The position numbers and the translations under genes were made by a program. A stretch of 64,000 nucleotides of DNA from NCBI GenBank assembly GCA_021847245.1, contig JAJZUC010000001.1:103368-167367 (forward strand), read 5' to 3'. The notes beneath the pieces were generated by a model. That model was not told where the DNA came from and did not search any database. It saw nothing but the letters and a program-made list of their open reading frames with translations. This DNA is from Deltaproteobacteria bacterium. Its GTDB lineage: Bacteria; Desulfobacterota; Desulfuromonadia; Geobacterales; Geobacteraceae. Of the stretch, positions 27,018-36,002 are shown one piece after another (position 1 is the first letter of the stretch; each line of letters starts with the position of its first letter).

Positions 27018-28607
27018 TTACCCTGAAACAGTGAAACGGCTCTGGTACAGCGGGTCGACGGCGAGCAACCGTACACCGTGGTCGGGGTTGGCCGCGGCGT
27101 GGAGCAGGATGTGGAAGACGGCCTCCACGTCGGCGCCCGGCCCGATGGCGGCGGCGATCTCCTCGGCGGTGGCCGGCACTCCCGTCCCGCGCAGGTAGGC
27201 GAGGACCTCGGCCTGAAGGTTCAGGACCGCTCCCGCCGCCTTCTTCCCCGCTTCGACCCCCGGCTGGTGGTAGGCGTTGATGTCGATCAGCGATGCGTAG
27301 AGGCCGACGGCGCGCTCGAAAAGGGCGATCAGGACCCCGATCGTGGCGGGAGAAACCTCGGGGATGGTGATGGTGAGGGATTCGCGCCCCTTTTCATGGA
27401 GCGCCGTCCGGGTCCCCAGGAAGAAGCCCGAAAGGTAATCCCCGCTCGTTATTCCCGGCTCCACCTCCGGCGATTTTCTCTCCCGGTCCCGCAGCACCTC
27501 GATGAACGTCACGAAGAAATTGTTGATCCCCTCCCGCAACTGCTGGACGTAGGCATGCTGGTCCGTGGACCCCTTGTTCCCGTACACCGCGATCCCCTGG
27601 TTCACCACGGTGCCGGTGCGGTCCAGCTCCTTGCCGAGGGACTCCATGACGAGCTGCTGGAGGTAGCGGGAGAAGAGGAGGAGCCGGTCCTTGTAGGGGA
27701 GGACCACCATGTCCTTCGCCCCCCGGCCGCCGGTGGCGTGGTGCCACATGAGGGCCAGGAGCGCCGCGGGATTATTCGTGGTCTCCGGCCTCCGGGTAGC
27801 CTCGTCGCAGAGCCAGGCCCCCTCCAGGAGCCTGTCGATGTCGAGCCCCTGGAGCGCCGCCGGAAGGAGTCCCACGGCCGAGGTTACCGAGGTGCGGCCG
27901 CCGACCCAGTCCCACATGGGGAAGCGGGCGAGCCACCCTTCCCCCGTGGCGATCCGGTCGAGCTCGCTTCCCGCTCCGGTCACCGCGACGGCATGACGGG
28001 GAAAATCGAGTCCGGCGCGGCGGTAGGCGGCTTGTGCTTCCAGCATGCCGTTTCGCGTCTCCTTGGTCCCGCCACTTTTCGAGATGACCACCGTCAACGT
28101 TTCGGCGAGCCCCGTCCCGAGCCTGACGAGAACCCGGTCCATGCCATCGGGGTCGGTGTTGTCGAAAAAGTGCGGTTCCATCCGGTCGTCGGCCATGCCG
28201 AGGGCGTCGGCCACGAACTGGGGGCCGAGGGCCGAGCCGCCGATCCCGATCACCAGCAGCCGGCGGAACCGCTTTCCTCCTGGCGCCGCGATCGTTCCCC
28301 CATGCACGTTGGCGGCGAATTCCTTCACCTTCGCGATGGTTTCCGTAATCTCCGCCGCGATCTCCCCGTTGGGGGCGAGGGCCGGGTTGCGCAGCCAGTA
28401 GTGCCCCACCATCCGGTTCTCGTCGGGGTTGGCAACGGCCCCCCTTTCCAGAGCCTCCATCTCCTTGAAGGCGCGTTGCAGCGCCGGTTCCATCCGGGCA
28501 AGGAAGCCATCCGGGAAGTTCATCCGGCTGATATCGAGCATGAGGCCGGTTTCGGGGTCGTGGAAAAGGTGCTTGCGGTAGCGTTGCCACAGGTCTGGTG
28601 AGTTCAT
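27018..28607 (-). CDS. pgi: glucose-6-phosphate isomerase
   Basis: Interconverts glucose 6-phosphate and fructose 6-phosphate; 529 residues. The SIS core is seen in [13 protein letters not shown] near 150, the phosphate loop [11 protein letters not shown] near 213, [14 protein letters not shown] near 285 and the catalytic region [12 protein letters not shown] near 400 with GNKGSTDQH. The start (TCCAGGAGGACCA before ATG) overlaps the arsS stop by 4 bases, so it is the last gene of the TVP38-arsS-pgi operon. Confidence 0.96.
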   Translation of the reverse strand: MNSPDLWQRYRKHLFHDPETGLMLDISRMNFPDGFLARMEPALQRAFKEMEALERGAVANPDENRMVGHYWLRNPALAPNGEIAAEITETIAKVKEFAANVHGGTIAAPGGKRFRRLLVIGIGGSALGPQFVADALGMADDRMEPHFFDNTDPDGMDRVLVRLGTGLAETLTVVISKSGGTKETRNGMLEAQAAYRRAGLDFPRHAVAVTGAGSELDRIATGEGWLARFPMWDWVGGRTSVTSAVGLLPAALQGLDIDRLLEGAWLCDEATRRPETTNNPAALLALMWHHATGGRGAKDMVVLPYKDRLLLFSRYLQQLVMESLGKELDRTGTVVNQGIAVYGNKGSTDQHAYVQQLREGINNFFVTFIEVLRDRERKSPEVEPGITSGDYLSGFFLGTRTALHEKGRESLTITIPEVSPATIGVLIALFERAVGLYASLIDINAYHQPGVEAGKKAAGAVLNLQAEVLAYLRGTGVPATAEEIAAAIGPGADVEAVFHILLHAAANPDHGVRLLAVDPLYQSRFTVSG

Positions 28608-29590
28608 TGGTCCTCCTGGAGTGGGATAAGGTCTCGGGCAAGGGCGCCGGTGCAGCTGGAACCTTCGCCGGCGGTGCAACAGTAGCAGTGCTGCGACAGG
28701 AAAAGCTCGGCGCCTGTGCGGGCCGCCTCTTCCAGGTCGTCGATCTTCAGGCTCTCTCCGGATTCCCCCGTGATCGGGAGCCCGGTCGCCTGGTTGAAAT
28801 CGCAGTTGTACAGAAAGCCTTTCCAGTCGACGCTCACGAGGGTGCGGCACATGATGGCGCGGGCCGCCTCGGGGTTGAAGCGGGTGGCGAGGAGGGCGAG
28901 GTAGCGCTCGTAGGCCCCCCTGGATTCGAGGTAATAGCGGAAGCGGCCGATGGGGGCGTTGGTGATGGTAAAGAGGCTGTTGAAACGGACCCCGTGGCGG
29001 GCTGCGAGCTCGGTCCGGTATGCCCGCTCCAGCTCGTTCTGGGAACCGGGAAGGAAGTCACCCCCGGGGTTGTAGACCAGGTCGAGCTCCAGGGTGTCGC
29101 CGTAACCGAGGCCGTTCAGATGCCTCAGGACCTCGATGCTCCGGGCGAAGACCCCCCTGCCGCGCTGGGCGTCGACATTCTCTTCGAGGTAGCAGGGAAG
29201 GGAGGCGACGATCACCAGACCCTGATCCCGGCAGAAGGAGGGGAGCCACTCCCGGCCTGCTTCGGTCATGACGGCGAGATTGCTCCGGAGGATGCGTCGC
29301 GGCGCGAGACCGGCGGTCCGCTCCACCAGGTGGCGGAAAAGGGGGTGCATCTCCGGGCAGCCGCCGGTAATGTCGAGGGTGAGTCCCGACCGGCGGGCAA
29401 GAAAAGCGATGATTTTCTCCATCACCTCGCGTCCCATGAGCCGGTCGCCGGCGGGCGATGCAGCCACATGGCAGTGGGTGCAGCTCAGGTTGCAGATGTT
29501 GCCGAGATTCACCTGGAGGGTCCGGAGATTTTCGAAGGTGGCGTACTGCGGGTCGACGGCCCGGAGCGCATCTTTGAAGGCGGCTACCAT
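28604..29590 (-). CDS. arsS: arsenosugar biosynthesis radical SAM protein ArsS
   Basis: Radical SAM enzyme of 328 residues with the [4Fe-4S] motif CNLSCTHC (Cys33, 37, 40), then [17 protein letters not shown] near 73. The C-terminal family-specific domain ends in [13 protein letters not shown], which matches the ArsS tail. ArsS acts after arsenite methylation to attach a 5'-deoxyadenosyl group to dimethylarsenic, the first arsenosugar intermediate. Some family members are selenoproteins; this copy has Cys throughout and no in-frame TGA. Its start abuts the TVP38 stop and its stop overlaps pgi. A glycosyltransferase of the associated type lies 15 kb away at 44.8 kb. Confidence 0.9.
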   Translation of the reverse strand: MVAAFKDALRAVDPQYATFENLRTLQVNLGNICNLSCTHCHVAASPAGDRLMGREVMEKIIAFLARRSGLTLDITGGCPEMHPLFRHLVERTAGLAPRRILRSNLAVMTEAGREWLPSFCRDQGLVIVASLPCYLEENVDAQRGRGVFARSIEVLRHLNGLGYGDTLELDLVYNPGGDFLPGSQNELERAYRTELAARHGVRFNSLFTITNAPIGRFRYYLESRGAYERYLALLATRFNPEAARAIMCRTLVSVDWKGFLYNCDFNQATGLPITGESGESLKIDDLEEAARTGAELFLSQHCYCCTAGEGSSCTGALARDLIPLQEDQ

Positions 29591-30265
29591 TCAGGTGCTC
29601 CTTTTCAGTTTCCTGTAGAGGAGGGGGATCAGGGAGAAAAGACCGAGCAGGCCGAAGGAGCCGAGGACCCGGGGCGATGTCACATCCGCCGGCGTGTCGA
29701 TGCTGGCGAGACTCGCCCCGGCGTTTACGTAGACAAATCCCCCCGGGATGATCCCGACCAGGGTGCCGATGAAGAACGTCCGGAGCGGCAGGCGCGTCAG
29801 CCCCGCCCCCAGATTGATGAGGAAAAAGGGAAAGATCGGAACGAGGCGCAGGAAGAGGAGGTAATGGAGCCCTGCCGATTCCAGCTCGCGGTTGATGGCC
29901 GCAAGTCTCGGTCCCACTCTCCGCTGCACGGCGTCGTGAAAGAGGTAGCGGGTCACGAGGAAGGCGAGGGTCGCCCCGGCGGTGGCACCAATCACCGCGT
30001 AGATTGTTCCCGCGAGCGTGCCGAAAACCGCTCCGGCCGCCAGGGAGAGGACCGCCGCGCCGGGGAGGGAGAGGGCGGTCTGCAGCACGTACACGGCGAG
30101 AAACAGAGCTACCGCGCCGAGCCGGTGCTCCGCGGCGAACGCGACCAGCGCCTCCCGGTGCTCCTTGAGGGAGGCGACGGTGAGGTGCCTGCCGAGCCCC
30201 GATGCGAAGAAGAGGGCGACGAGGGCGGCAAGCACGACCACAATGAGGAGTTTTCTGACGGACAT
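29591..30265 (-). CDS. TVP38/TMEM64 (DedA-like) membrane protein
   Basis: Integral membrane protein of 224 residues with about six hydrophobic segments. The SNARE-associated/VTT core is evident: SLPGAAVLSLAAGAVFGTLAG near 85-105, GATAGATLAFLVTRYLF near 112, and FPFFLINLGAGLTRLPLRTFFIGTLVGIIPGGFVYVNAG near 160. Proteins of this fold act as lipid scramblases or transporters. Genes of this family often accompany arsS, and here the stop directly abuts the arsS ATG, so a role in arsenic-lipid handling is possible but unproven. Confidence 0.9.
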   Translation of the reverse strand: MSVRKLLIVVVLAALVALFFASGLGRHLTVASLKEHREALVAFAAEHRLGAVALFLAVYVLQTALSLPGAAVLSLAAGAVFGTLAGTIYAVIGATAGATLAFLVTRYLFHDAVQRRVGPRLAAINRELESAGLHYLLFLRLVPIFPFFLINLGAGLTRLPLRTFFIGTLVGIIPGGFVYVNAGASLASIDTPADVTSPRVLGSFGLLGLFSLIPLLYRKLKRST

Positions 30266-30369
30266 GGGAAAGTTATAAACCAGGCGGTGGGGGTTGGCAA
30301 TGGGCAAAGGGAGGCGACGCGTTTTCCCGTCCAATGGCCGTATTGCCGCGGTTCGGGGAGAGAAATGCT

Positions 30370-30399
30370 TTGACAACAGCGGCGATATTCCTTTAGTAT
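30370..30399 (+). promoter_or_regulatory. promoter of the polyprenyl synthase gene
   Basis: TTGACA (30370-30375) with TAGTAT (30394-30399) at an 18-base spacing. The start would lie about 20 bases before the ATG, and the region 30266-30369 between the divergent genes has no other visible feature. Confidence 0.5.
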
Positions 30400-30427
30400 T
30401 GCCAAAAATTTGCCTGAAGGATATGTG

Positions 30428-31396
30428 ATGCACGCTGCCCTTGCCCTTGTCGGGGAAGACCTGAAAAACGTCGAATTGCAATTCAGAAAGGACCTGGAGT
30501 CGGATGTCTATCTCATCCGCAAGGTGGGGGAGTACGTCCTCGCCAGCGGCGGGAAGCGGATTCGTCCGGCGCTGCTCCTCCTTTCGGCGAAGCTGTGCGG
30601 CTACCAGGGCGACCGGCATGTGCCGCTGGCGAGCGTCATCGAGTTCATCCACACGGCCACCCTGCTGCACGACGACGTGGTCGACAACGCCACGCTGCGG
30701 CGCGGCAACGCCTCGGCCAACGAGGTCTGGGGGAACGAGGCGTCGGTCCTCGTCGGCGACTTCCTCTTCTCCAAGTCGTTCTCCCTCATGGTCGACGCGG
30801 GTGATCTGCGGGTCCTCAAGGTGATGTCCAACGCCACCACCATCATCGCCGAGGGTGAGGTCCTGCAGCTTCTCTGCACCAGCGACCTCGACATGACCCA
30901 GGAGCGCTACATCGAGGTGGTGAAGAGCAAGACCGCCGTTCTTCTCTCGGCCGCCAGCGAAGCGGGTGCCATCCTCGGCGGGGTTTCGCCGGAGCAGCAG
31001 GCGGCGCTCCGGGATTACGGCATGGACCTGGGGATCGCCTTCCAGCTCATGGATGACACCCTCGATTACACCGCCGTCGAGGAGCAGTTCGGCAAGGAGA
31101 TCGGCCACGATCTCGAAGAAGGCAAAATCACCCTGCCGCTCATTCACACCCTGCGCAAGTGCACCGACGAAGAGCGCGAAACCATTTCCGACATCGTGGA
31201 GAAGGAGGCGATGGAGCCGGGGGATTTCGAGTCGGTCTTCACGCTCGTCCACAAATACGGCGGCATCCAGTTCACCACCGAGGTCGCCACCGAGTACATC
31301 GCCCGCTGCAAGTCCCACCTGGAGGCCTTCCCCGATTCTCCGGAGAAGAGCGCGCTTGTCGAGCTTGCCGATTACGTGGTCAGCCGCAAGCTGTAG
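30428..31396 (+). CDS. long-chain polyprenyl diphosphate synthase
   Basis: Trans-prenyltransferase of 322 residues that builds the isoprenoid tail of menaquinone (chain length not deducible). First Asp-rich motif LLHDDVVDNA near 80, with the RRG that follows (LRRGNAS), second motif QLMDDTLDY near 210, and the GGKRIRPALLLL substrate site near 41. Residues before the first DDxxD are small, consistent with a long product. AAGGA is 6 bases before ATG 30428; the TTG at 30410 is less likely. With mqnA it points to menaquinone respiration. Confidence 0.93.
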   Translation: MHAALALVGEDLKNVELQFRKDLESDVYLIRKVGEYVLASGGKRIRPALLLLSAKLCGYQGDRHVPLASVIEFIHTATLLHDDVVDNATLRRGNASANEVWGNEASVLVGDFLFSKSFSLMVDAGDLRVLKVMSNATTIIAEGEVLQLLCTSDLDMTQERYIEVVKSKTAVLLSAASEAGAILGGVSPEQQAALRDYGMDLGIAFQLMDDTLDYTAVEEQFGKEIGHDLEEGKITLPLIHTLRKCTDEERETISDIVEKEAMEPGDFESVFTLVHKYGGIQFTTEVATEYIARCKSHLEAFPDSPEKSALVELADYVVSRKL

Positions 31397-31498
31397 CCCG
31401 GCAGCATATCCTTTCCCCTGCGCCGTCCGTGCGGCCCCGTGGCTTCGCCGCTCTGTTTGCCCTTGCATTCTCCCCTCTCATGAATTAATAGTTTATCC

Positions 31499-32605
31499 AT
31501 GAAGCCTTCCGGAATGCCACGCATCCTGCTGCTTTCCTCCTTCATCGTCGGGATCAGCCTCTTCCACTACCTGACCCCCCTCCATCTCCCGGCGTTTCAC
31601 GACATCCTGCAGCGTCTCTACTACATTCCGATCATCTTGGCGGCTTTCTGGTTCGGGCTGCGGGGGGGGCTGATCTCCTCGATCATCGTCAGTATCCTCT
31701 ACGCGCCCCACGTCCTGTTCCAGTGGGGGGTGCAGCCGTCGCTGGAGCTGGAGAAATTTCTCGAAATTCTCCTCTACAACGTGGTCGGCGGCGTCACCGG
31801 TTTTCTCTGCCAGAAGGAGGAGCTGCGCCGCGAGGAGCTGGAGCGGACGGCCCAGGGGCTGGAGGAGTCGTACCGCACCCTCCAGCGCCAGGCCGACCTG
31901 ATCATCGAAATCGAGGAACAGCTCCGCCGTGCCGAGCGCCTGTCGGCCGTGGGGGAACTCTCCGCCATGCTTGCCCACGAGATCCGCAACCCCCTGGGCT
32001 CCATCAGGGGGACGGCGGAGATCCTCCGGGACGACTTCAGGCCGGGGGAGGCGAAATACGAGTTTCTCGAAATCCTCCTCAAGGAGACTGACCGGCTGAA
32101 CCGGGTGGTGGAGGATTTCCTCCGGCTCGCCCGTCCCATCGACGTGGAGCGCAAGACCTGCGATCTCGTCGCCGAACTCCGGGAAGTCGTCACGCTCCTC
32201 GGCGGGCAGGCGGCCGGGCGCCAGGTGCGGCTCGAACTGGAGGCGGCCGACATCCCCCCCGTAGCGGGTGACGGAGAGCGGCTCCGGCAGGTGTTTTTCA
32301 ATCTCCTGCTGAACGGCATCCAGGCCACCGGGCCGGGGGGGCGCGTCGCAGTGCGGATGACGACCGTTGCGGCCGACGGCGACACCCCCGCCGGGGTGGA
32401 GCTCGTCTTCAGCGACACGGGGAAAGGGATCGCGGCCGCCGACCTGGAGCGGATATTCACCCCCTTCTTCACCACCAAGGAGGGGGGGACCGGTCTCGGC
32501 CTCGCCATCACGCAGCGGATCGTGGAGGCCCACGGCGGTACCATCGTGGTGGAGAGCGAAGCAGGGAGGGGGACGACATTCCGGGTGAGGCTGCCCCTGG
32601 GATAA
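31499..32605 (+). CDS. membrane sensor histidine kinase of a sigma-54 two-component pair
   Basis: 368 residues. The N-terminal 10-95 region has three or four hydrophobic segments without a sizeable periplasmic domain, so it probably senses within the membrane. A coiled linker follows, then HisKA with MLAHEIRNPLGS (phospho-acceptor His near 160). The HATPase has FFNLLLNGIQATGPGG (N box), FSDTGKGI (G1) and GGTGLGLAIT (G2). It is paired with the NtrC-type regulator 22 bases downstream. The signal is unknown. AtoS/ZraS-type kinases have the same layout. Confidence 0.93.
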   Translation: MKPSGMPRILLLSSFIVGISLFHYLTPLHLPAFHDILQRLYYIPIILAAFWFGLRGGLISSIIVSILYAPHVLFQWGVQPSLELEKFLEILLYNVVGGVTGFLCQKEELRREELERTAQGLEESYRTLQRQADLIIEIEEQLRRAERLSAVGELSAMLAHEIRNPLGSIRGTAEILRDDFRPGEAKYEFLEILLKETDRLNRVVEDFLRLARPIDVERKTCDLVAELREVVTLLGGQAAGRQVRLELEAADIPPVAGDGERLRQVFFNLLLNGIQATGPGGRVAVRMTTVAADGDTPAGVELVFSDTGKGIAAADLERIFTPFFTTKEGGTGLGLAITQRIVEAHGGTIVVESEAGRGTTFRVRLPLG

Positions 32606-32610
32606 GTTAA

Positions 32611-32638
32611 GGGTGAGGAGTGAGGCGTGAGGAGTGAA
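32611..32638 (+). repeat. four GNGTGAG heptads at the kinase-regulator junction
   Basis: GGGTGAG, GAGTGAG, GCGTGAG, GAGTGAA in exact tandem. The array supplies both the GGAG/GAGG ribosome-binding sequence and the GTG start (32627) of the response regulator. The unit resembles the GGCTGAA heptads between accB and accC. Confidence 0.8.
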
Positions 32639-34012
32639 GAAACGGAAAAAACCTGGATCCTGGTCGTCGACGACGACGTCTCGTTGCGGCGGGTGCTGGA
32701 GTACAACCTGCAGGAGGCGGGGTACGAGGTGCTCACCGCCGGCAGCGGCGAGGAGGGGCTCCGGCTCTTCGAGGAGCGGGGACCGGCGCTCGTGGTCACC
32801 GATCTCAAGATGCCGGGGATGGGCGGGTTCCAGCTCCTGAAGGAGGTGAAGGAGAAGGCGTCCGATGCGCTCGTCGTCGTCATCACCGCCTTCGGCGCCG
32901 TGGAGACGGCGGTGGAGGCGATGAAGCTCGGCGCCTACGACTTCATCACCAAGCCGTTCAACCGCGATGCCCTCAGGCTGACGGTGCGCAAGGCCCTGGA
33001 GATGCAGGGGCTCTCCCGGGAGAACCGCCGGCTGAAGGAGGAGCTTTCGGAGCGGGAGGCGTTCCGGAACATCGTCGGCATCTCGCGGCGGATGGAGGAG
33101 GTCTTTCGGGTCATCGGCCGGGTGGCCGACACCGACGCCACGGTCCTCATTACGGGCGAGTCGGGGACCGGCAAGGAGCTCGTGGCCCGGGCGATCCACG
33201 GTCAGAGCGGGCGCCGCGCGGCCCCGTTCGTCGCCATCAACTGCGCCGCCATCCCCCGGGATCTGCTGGAGAGCGAGCTCTTTGGCCACGTGAAGGGGGC
33301 GTTCACCGGCGCCGTGAAGGACAAGGCCGGGAAGTTCCAGCAGGCCGACGGCGGGACGCTCTTCCTCGACGAGGTGGGGGAGCTGCCGGTGGAGCTGCAG
33401 TCGAAGCTGCTGCGCGCCCTGCAGGAAAAGGAGGTGCAGCCGGTGGGGGGGACCGCCGTGCAGAAGCTGGACGTGCGGGTGGTGGCCGCCACCAACGCCG
33501 ATCTTGAAGAGGCGATCGCCGAGGGGAGGTTTCGCGAGGACCTCTTCTACCGCCTCTCGGTGATCCCGCTCCATCTCCCCCCCCTGCGGGAGCGCGCGGA
33601 GGATATTCCGCTGCTGGTGCGGCATTTCGTCGCCAAGCATGGCGGGACTGGGGTAACCTTCGTGCCGGAGACCCTGGAGATCATGACCGCCTACCGCTGG
33701 CCGGGAAACGTGCGGGAGCTGGAGAACACGGTGGAACGGATGCTCATCATGCGCAACGGCGACACCATCACCCCCGGGGACCTGCCGGAGAAGGTGCGCC
33801 ACGGCCGGAGCGCCCCCCGGGAGTGCCCGGTCATAAACCTTCCGGACGAGGGATACTCCCTGGAGCAGCTCGAGCGGGAGATCGTGATCGAAGCCCTGGA
33901 GCGCAACAACTGGAACCAGAGCTCGGCGGCCCGGTTCCTGCGGATCCCGCGCCACACCCTGATCTATCGCATGGAGAAATACACCATTACTCCCCCGGAG
34001 AAAAGACGATGA
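32627..34012 (+). CDS. NtrC-family sigma-54-dependent response regulator
   Basis: 461 residues: receiver at about 8-120 (DDD near residues 15-17, phospho-acceptor Asp in VVTDLKMPG near 58, Lys in ITKPFN), AAA+ activator at about 140-375 and a Fis-type HTH at the end (NNWNQSSAARFLRIPRHTLIYRM). The AAA+ module has GESGTGKE (Walker A), the sigma-54 contact loop GAFTGA, and TLFLDEVGELP (Walker B). It should activate sigma-54 promoters. The start is GTG within the heptad array; no ATG is available before the receiver. It overlaps the TlpA gene by 4 bases. Confidence 0.93.
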   Translation: MRSEETEKTWILVVDDDVSLRRVLEYNLQEAGYEVLTAGSGEEGLRLFEERGPALVVTDLKMPGMGGFQLLKEVKEKASDALVVVITAFGAVETAVEAMKLGAYDFITKPFNRDALRLTVRKALEMQGLSRENRRLKEELSEREAFRNIVGISRRMEEVFRVIGRVADTDATVLITGESGTGKELVARAIHGQSGRRAAPFVAINCAAIPRDLLESELFGHVKGAFTGAVKDKAGKFQQADGGTLFLDEVGELPVELQSKLLRALQEKEVQPVGGTAVQKLDVRVVAATNADLEEAIAEGRFREDLFYRLSVIPLHLPPLRERAEDIPLLVRHFVAKHGGTGVTFVPETLEIMTAYRWPGNVRELENTVERMLIMRNGDTITPGDLPEKVRHGRSAPRECPVINLPDEGYSLEQLEREIVIEALERNNWNQSSAARFLRIPRHTLIYRMEKYTITPPEKRR

Positions 34013-34524
34013 AAAAAATGAAGATTTTCCGCATGATACCGATGATTGTCCTGGCGCTGTTTCTTGGCTGCAGCCGTGAACAGAAACCGGCCATCGAGGG
34101 GAATCCCGCCCCCGACTTCACCCTGAACACCCTGAACGGCGAGCTGGTGAAGCTCTCCGATCTGAAGGGGCAGGTGCTCCTCGTCAACTTCTGGGCCACC
34201 TGGTGTCCCCCCTGCCGGGAGGAGATCCCCTCCCTGATGCGGCTGAATGCCGCCATGGCCGGCAAGCCGTTCCGGATGCTCTGCATCTCCATCGACGAGG
34301 GGGGGAAGGTCGCCGTCGAGGAGTTCTTCCGCAAGAGTGGGTATGTGCTCCCAACGCTTCTCGATACCGACAAGCGGGTCGGTAAAATGTACGGCATCAC
34401 CGGCGTCCCCGAAACTTTTGTCATCGACAAACGGGGTGTTATACTCAAGAAAGTCGTAGGCGGCATGGAGTGGGACCAGCCCGATGTCATTGCCTATCTC
34501 AACGAGGTCATGAACAAACCGTAG
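34009..34524 (+). CDS. TlpA/ResA-type thioredoxin lipoprotein
   Basis: A 171-residue membrane-tethered thiol-disulfide reductase. Lipobox LFLGC near residue 20, then the thioredoxin fold with NFWATWCPPCREEIPSL (WCPPC active site, near 68-72) and the cis-Pro in GVPETFVID. These proteins reduce apocytochrome c or periplasmic thiols. The start overlaps the regulator stop (ATGA), and ccdA follows 25 bases later, which supplies the electrons. Confidence 0.92.
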   Translation: MKKMKIFRMIPMIVLALFLGCSREQKPAIEGNPAPDFTLNTLNGELVKLSDLKGQVLLVNFWATWCPPCREEIPSLMRLNAAMAGKPFRMLCISIDEGGKVAVEEFFRKSGYVLPTLLDTDKRVGKMYGITGVPETFVIDKRGVILKKVVGGMEWDQPDVIAYLNEVMNKP

Positions 34525-34549
34525 CAGTACGGACCGGTTCGAGGTATCC

Positions 34550-35278
34550 ATGCAACCAGCCAACATCACCATTTTCGGCGCGTTCATCGCGGGGCTCCTC
34601 TCCTTCCTCTCCCCCTGCGTCCTGCCGCTGATCCCCTCGTACATTACCTACATCACCGGCCTCTCCTTCGCCGACCTCCAGGCGGAGCATCCGAGCCACA
34701 AGGTCCGGCAGCAGACCATAATCCATTCGCTCCTTTTCATCACCGGCTTCACGGTGGTGTTCGTCCTGCTCGGGGCCTCTGCCACGTTTGTCGGGGGATT
34801 TCTTCAGGAGCACATGGAGAGCATCCGCAAGGTGGGAGGGGTGCTGATCATCATCTTCGGGATCCACGTCTCGGGGCTCGTCCCGATCCATCTGCTCCTC
34901 GGCGAAAAACGGTTCACCCTCCACCGCAAGCCGGCGGGGTATCTCGGGAGCTTCCTCGTTGGGCTCGCCTTTGCGGCCGGCTGGACCCCCTGCATCGGCC
35001 CGATCCTGGCGACAATCCTCATGGTCGCGGCCACCGAGGAAACGGTCGTCCACGGGATCGTCCTCCTCTTCGTCTATTCCATGGGGCTTGCCATCCCCTT
35101 TTTCCTTTCGTCCCTGGCCATGCACCAGTTTCTGGTCTTTTTCAACCGCTTCAAGAAGCATATCCGGATCCTCGAGGTCGTCACGGGGCTCTTTCTGATC
35201 GTCGTCGGGGTGATGATCTTCACCAACTATCTGAGTATCCTTTCCCGCTACACCACGAAGTGGTTCGGAGGCATGTGA
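34550..35278 (+). CDS. ccdA: CcdA-type cytochrome c biogenesis protein
   Basis: Six-helix membrane protein of 242 residues, equivalent to the transmembrane part of DsbD. The paired reactive cysteines are in LSPCVLPLIPSYI (near 23) and AAGWTPCIGPIL (near 147). It carries reducing equivalents from cytoplasmic thioredoxin to periplasmic partners such as the TlpA-like lipoprotein encoded immediately upstream. This fits a multiheme-cytochrome-rich organism. Confidence 0.93.
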   Translation: MQPANITIFGAFIAGLLSFLSPCVLPLIPSYITYITGLSFADLQAEHPSHKVRQQTIIHSLLFITGFTVVFVLLGASATFVGGFLQEHMESIRKVGGVLIIIFGIHVSGLVPIHLLLGEKRFTLHRKPAGYLGSFLVGLAFAAGWTPCIGPILATILMVAATEETVVHGIVLLFVYSMGLAIPFFLSSLAMHQFLVFFNRFKKHIRILEVVTGLFLIVVGVMIFTNYLSILSRYTTKWFGGM

Positions 35279-35281
35279 CGG

Positions 35282-35695
35282 GTGAGCGCCCCAACGTTAT
35301 CGATCCAGCTGGCGGTGGCCGACCTCGATGCCACGGAGGCCTTTTACGCCGGCATCCTTGAGCTCGATGTCGTGCGGGCGCTGACGGCCCGGGGAGCTCC
35401 GGAGCATCTGACCCTGAGGCGGGCCGGCGGGGAGATCATCTTCGTGGAAGAGGAGGCGGTCGCCCGTGCCCATCCGCTCCTCGGCGAGCGGTTCGAGGAG
35501 TTCCCCAAGGGGGTCGGCATGACCATTCACGTGTCGGTCGACGACATCGTGGGGGCGTACGAGGCGGTGATGGAGGAGGAGTTGGAGATCTTCTACCCGC
35601 TGGAGAGGAAACCTTACGGGATCAGGGAATTCTGGTGCTTCGACCCCGACGGGTTCCTGGTTGCCGTCGAGGAGCAGAAAAGCAAAGGGGCGTGA
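35282..35695 (+). CDS. VOC-superfamily (glyoxalase/bleomycin resistance) protein
   Basis: A 137-residue single VOC domain with a GTG start 3 bases after ccdA. Two beta-alpha-beta-beta-beta repeats are visible: LSIQLAVADLDATEAFYAGIL, and MTIHVSVDDIVGAYEAVMEEE ending in REFWCFDPDGFLVAVEEQ. One metal-ligand Glu is in VAVEE. The first-strand His is replaced (IQLAV), so catalytic metal binding is doubtful and the substrate is unknown. Its stop codon is part of the following terminator stem. Confidence 0.86.
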   Translation: MSAPTLSIQLAVADLDATEAFYAGILELDVVRALTARGAPEHLTLRRAGGEIIFVEEEAVARAHPLLGERFEEFPKGVGMTIHVSVDDIVGAYEAVMEEELEIFYPLERKPYGIREFWCFDPDGFLVAVEEQKSKGA

Positions 35696-35712
35696 TCGTC
35701 ACGCCCCTTTTT
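35684..35712 (+). terminator. terminator after the VOC gene
   Basis: AAAGGGGCGTGA, loop TCG, TCACGCCCCTTT, TT. The 12-bp stem is perfect and includes the VOC stop codon. It ends the kinase-regulator-tlpA-ccdA-VOC series. Confidence 0.92.
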
Positions 35713-35761
35713 CGTGGTCCTTCTTCTCGTCCTTCCGACCGGAAGAACAGCCGTCGGCCAT

Positions 35762-35851
35762 TCAGGTCGACACCCCGAGCCGGGGGAGGATCACCCGGTT
35801 GAGGAGGACCCAGAAGGCGAGAAACCCCACCATCAGCAGCAATTCTTTCAT
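35762..35851 (-). CDS. 29-residue single-span membrane peptide
   Basis: A very short frame with a good start: AGGAGG lies 7 bases before the ATG on the minus strand. The peptide is nearly all membrane helix (KELLLMVGFLAFWVLLNRVI) with a basic end LPRLGVST. It is divergent from fur; the shared 150-base gap has a Fur-like palindrome. No longer frame exists here. Small single-span proteins commonly modulate transporters, and position suggests an iron-related one such as FeoB. The ribosome site and composition support translation, the function is unknown. Confidence 0.62.
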   Translation of the reverse strand: MKELLLMVGFLAFWVLLNRVILPRLGVST

Positions 35852-35973
35852 TGTCGCACCTCCTGTCGAAAAGAGTATCAAATATCTCTATAGTTGAATA
35901 GTTTTTTATCCCGAGCGGCCGATCCCGGAGGGCGCAAAAAAGAGGTTGACTTTTACCGGTCGATAAAATAATT

Positions 35974-35988
35974 TGAAAATCACTTTCA
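35974..35988. promoter_or_regulatory. Fur-type palindrome upstream of fur
   Basis: TGAAAATCACTTTCA, a 15-bp near-perfect palindrome close to the classical TGAtAATnATTaTCA core. It is the exact reverse complement of the box upstream of feoB. It lies 14 bases before the fur ATG, where it would block initiation or the promoter, so autoregulation is likely. Confidence 0.72.
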
Positions 35989-36002
35989 CCTGAGGGGCGG
36001 GG

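Noticed and set aside
28604-29590. Selenocysteine in ArsS
   Set aside because: Some relatives are selenoproteins, but this frame is uninterrupted and has Cys at all positions of the C-terminal motif; no in-frame TGA was found.
31493-33955. Very long minus-strand open frame opposite the kinase and regulator
   Set aside because: It is a shadow of GC-rich codons of real plus-strand genes with full domain evidence, and has no ribosome site or recognisable domain. The same holds for other long antisense frames such as 8429-9631, 49877-50638 and 57898-60015.
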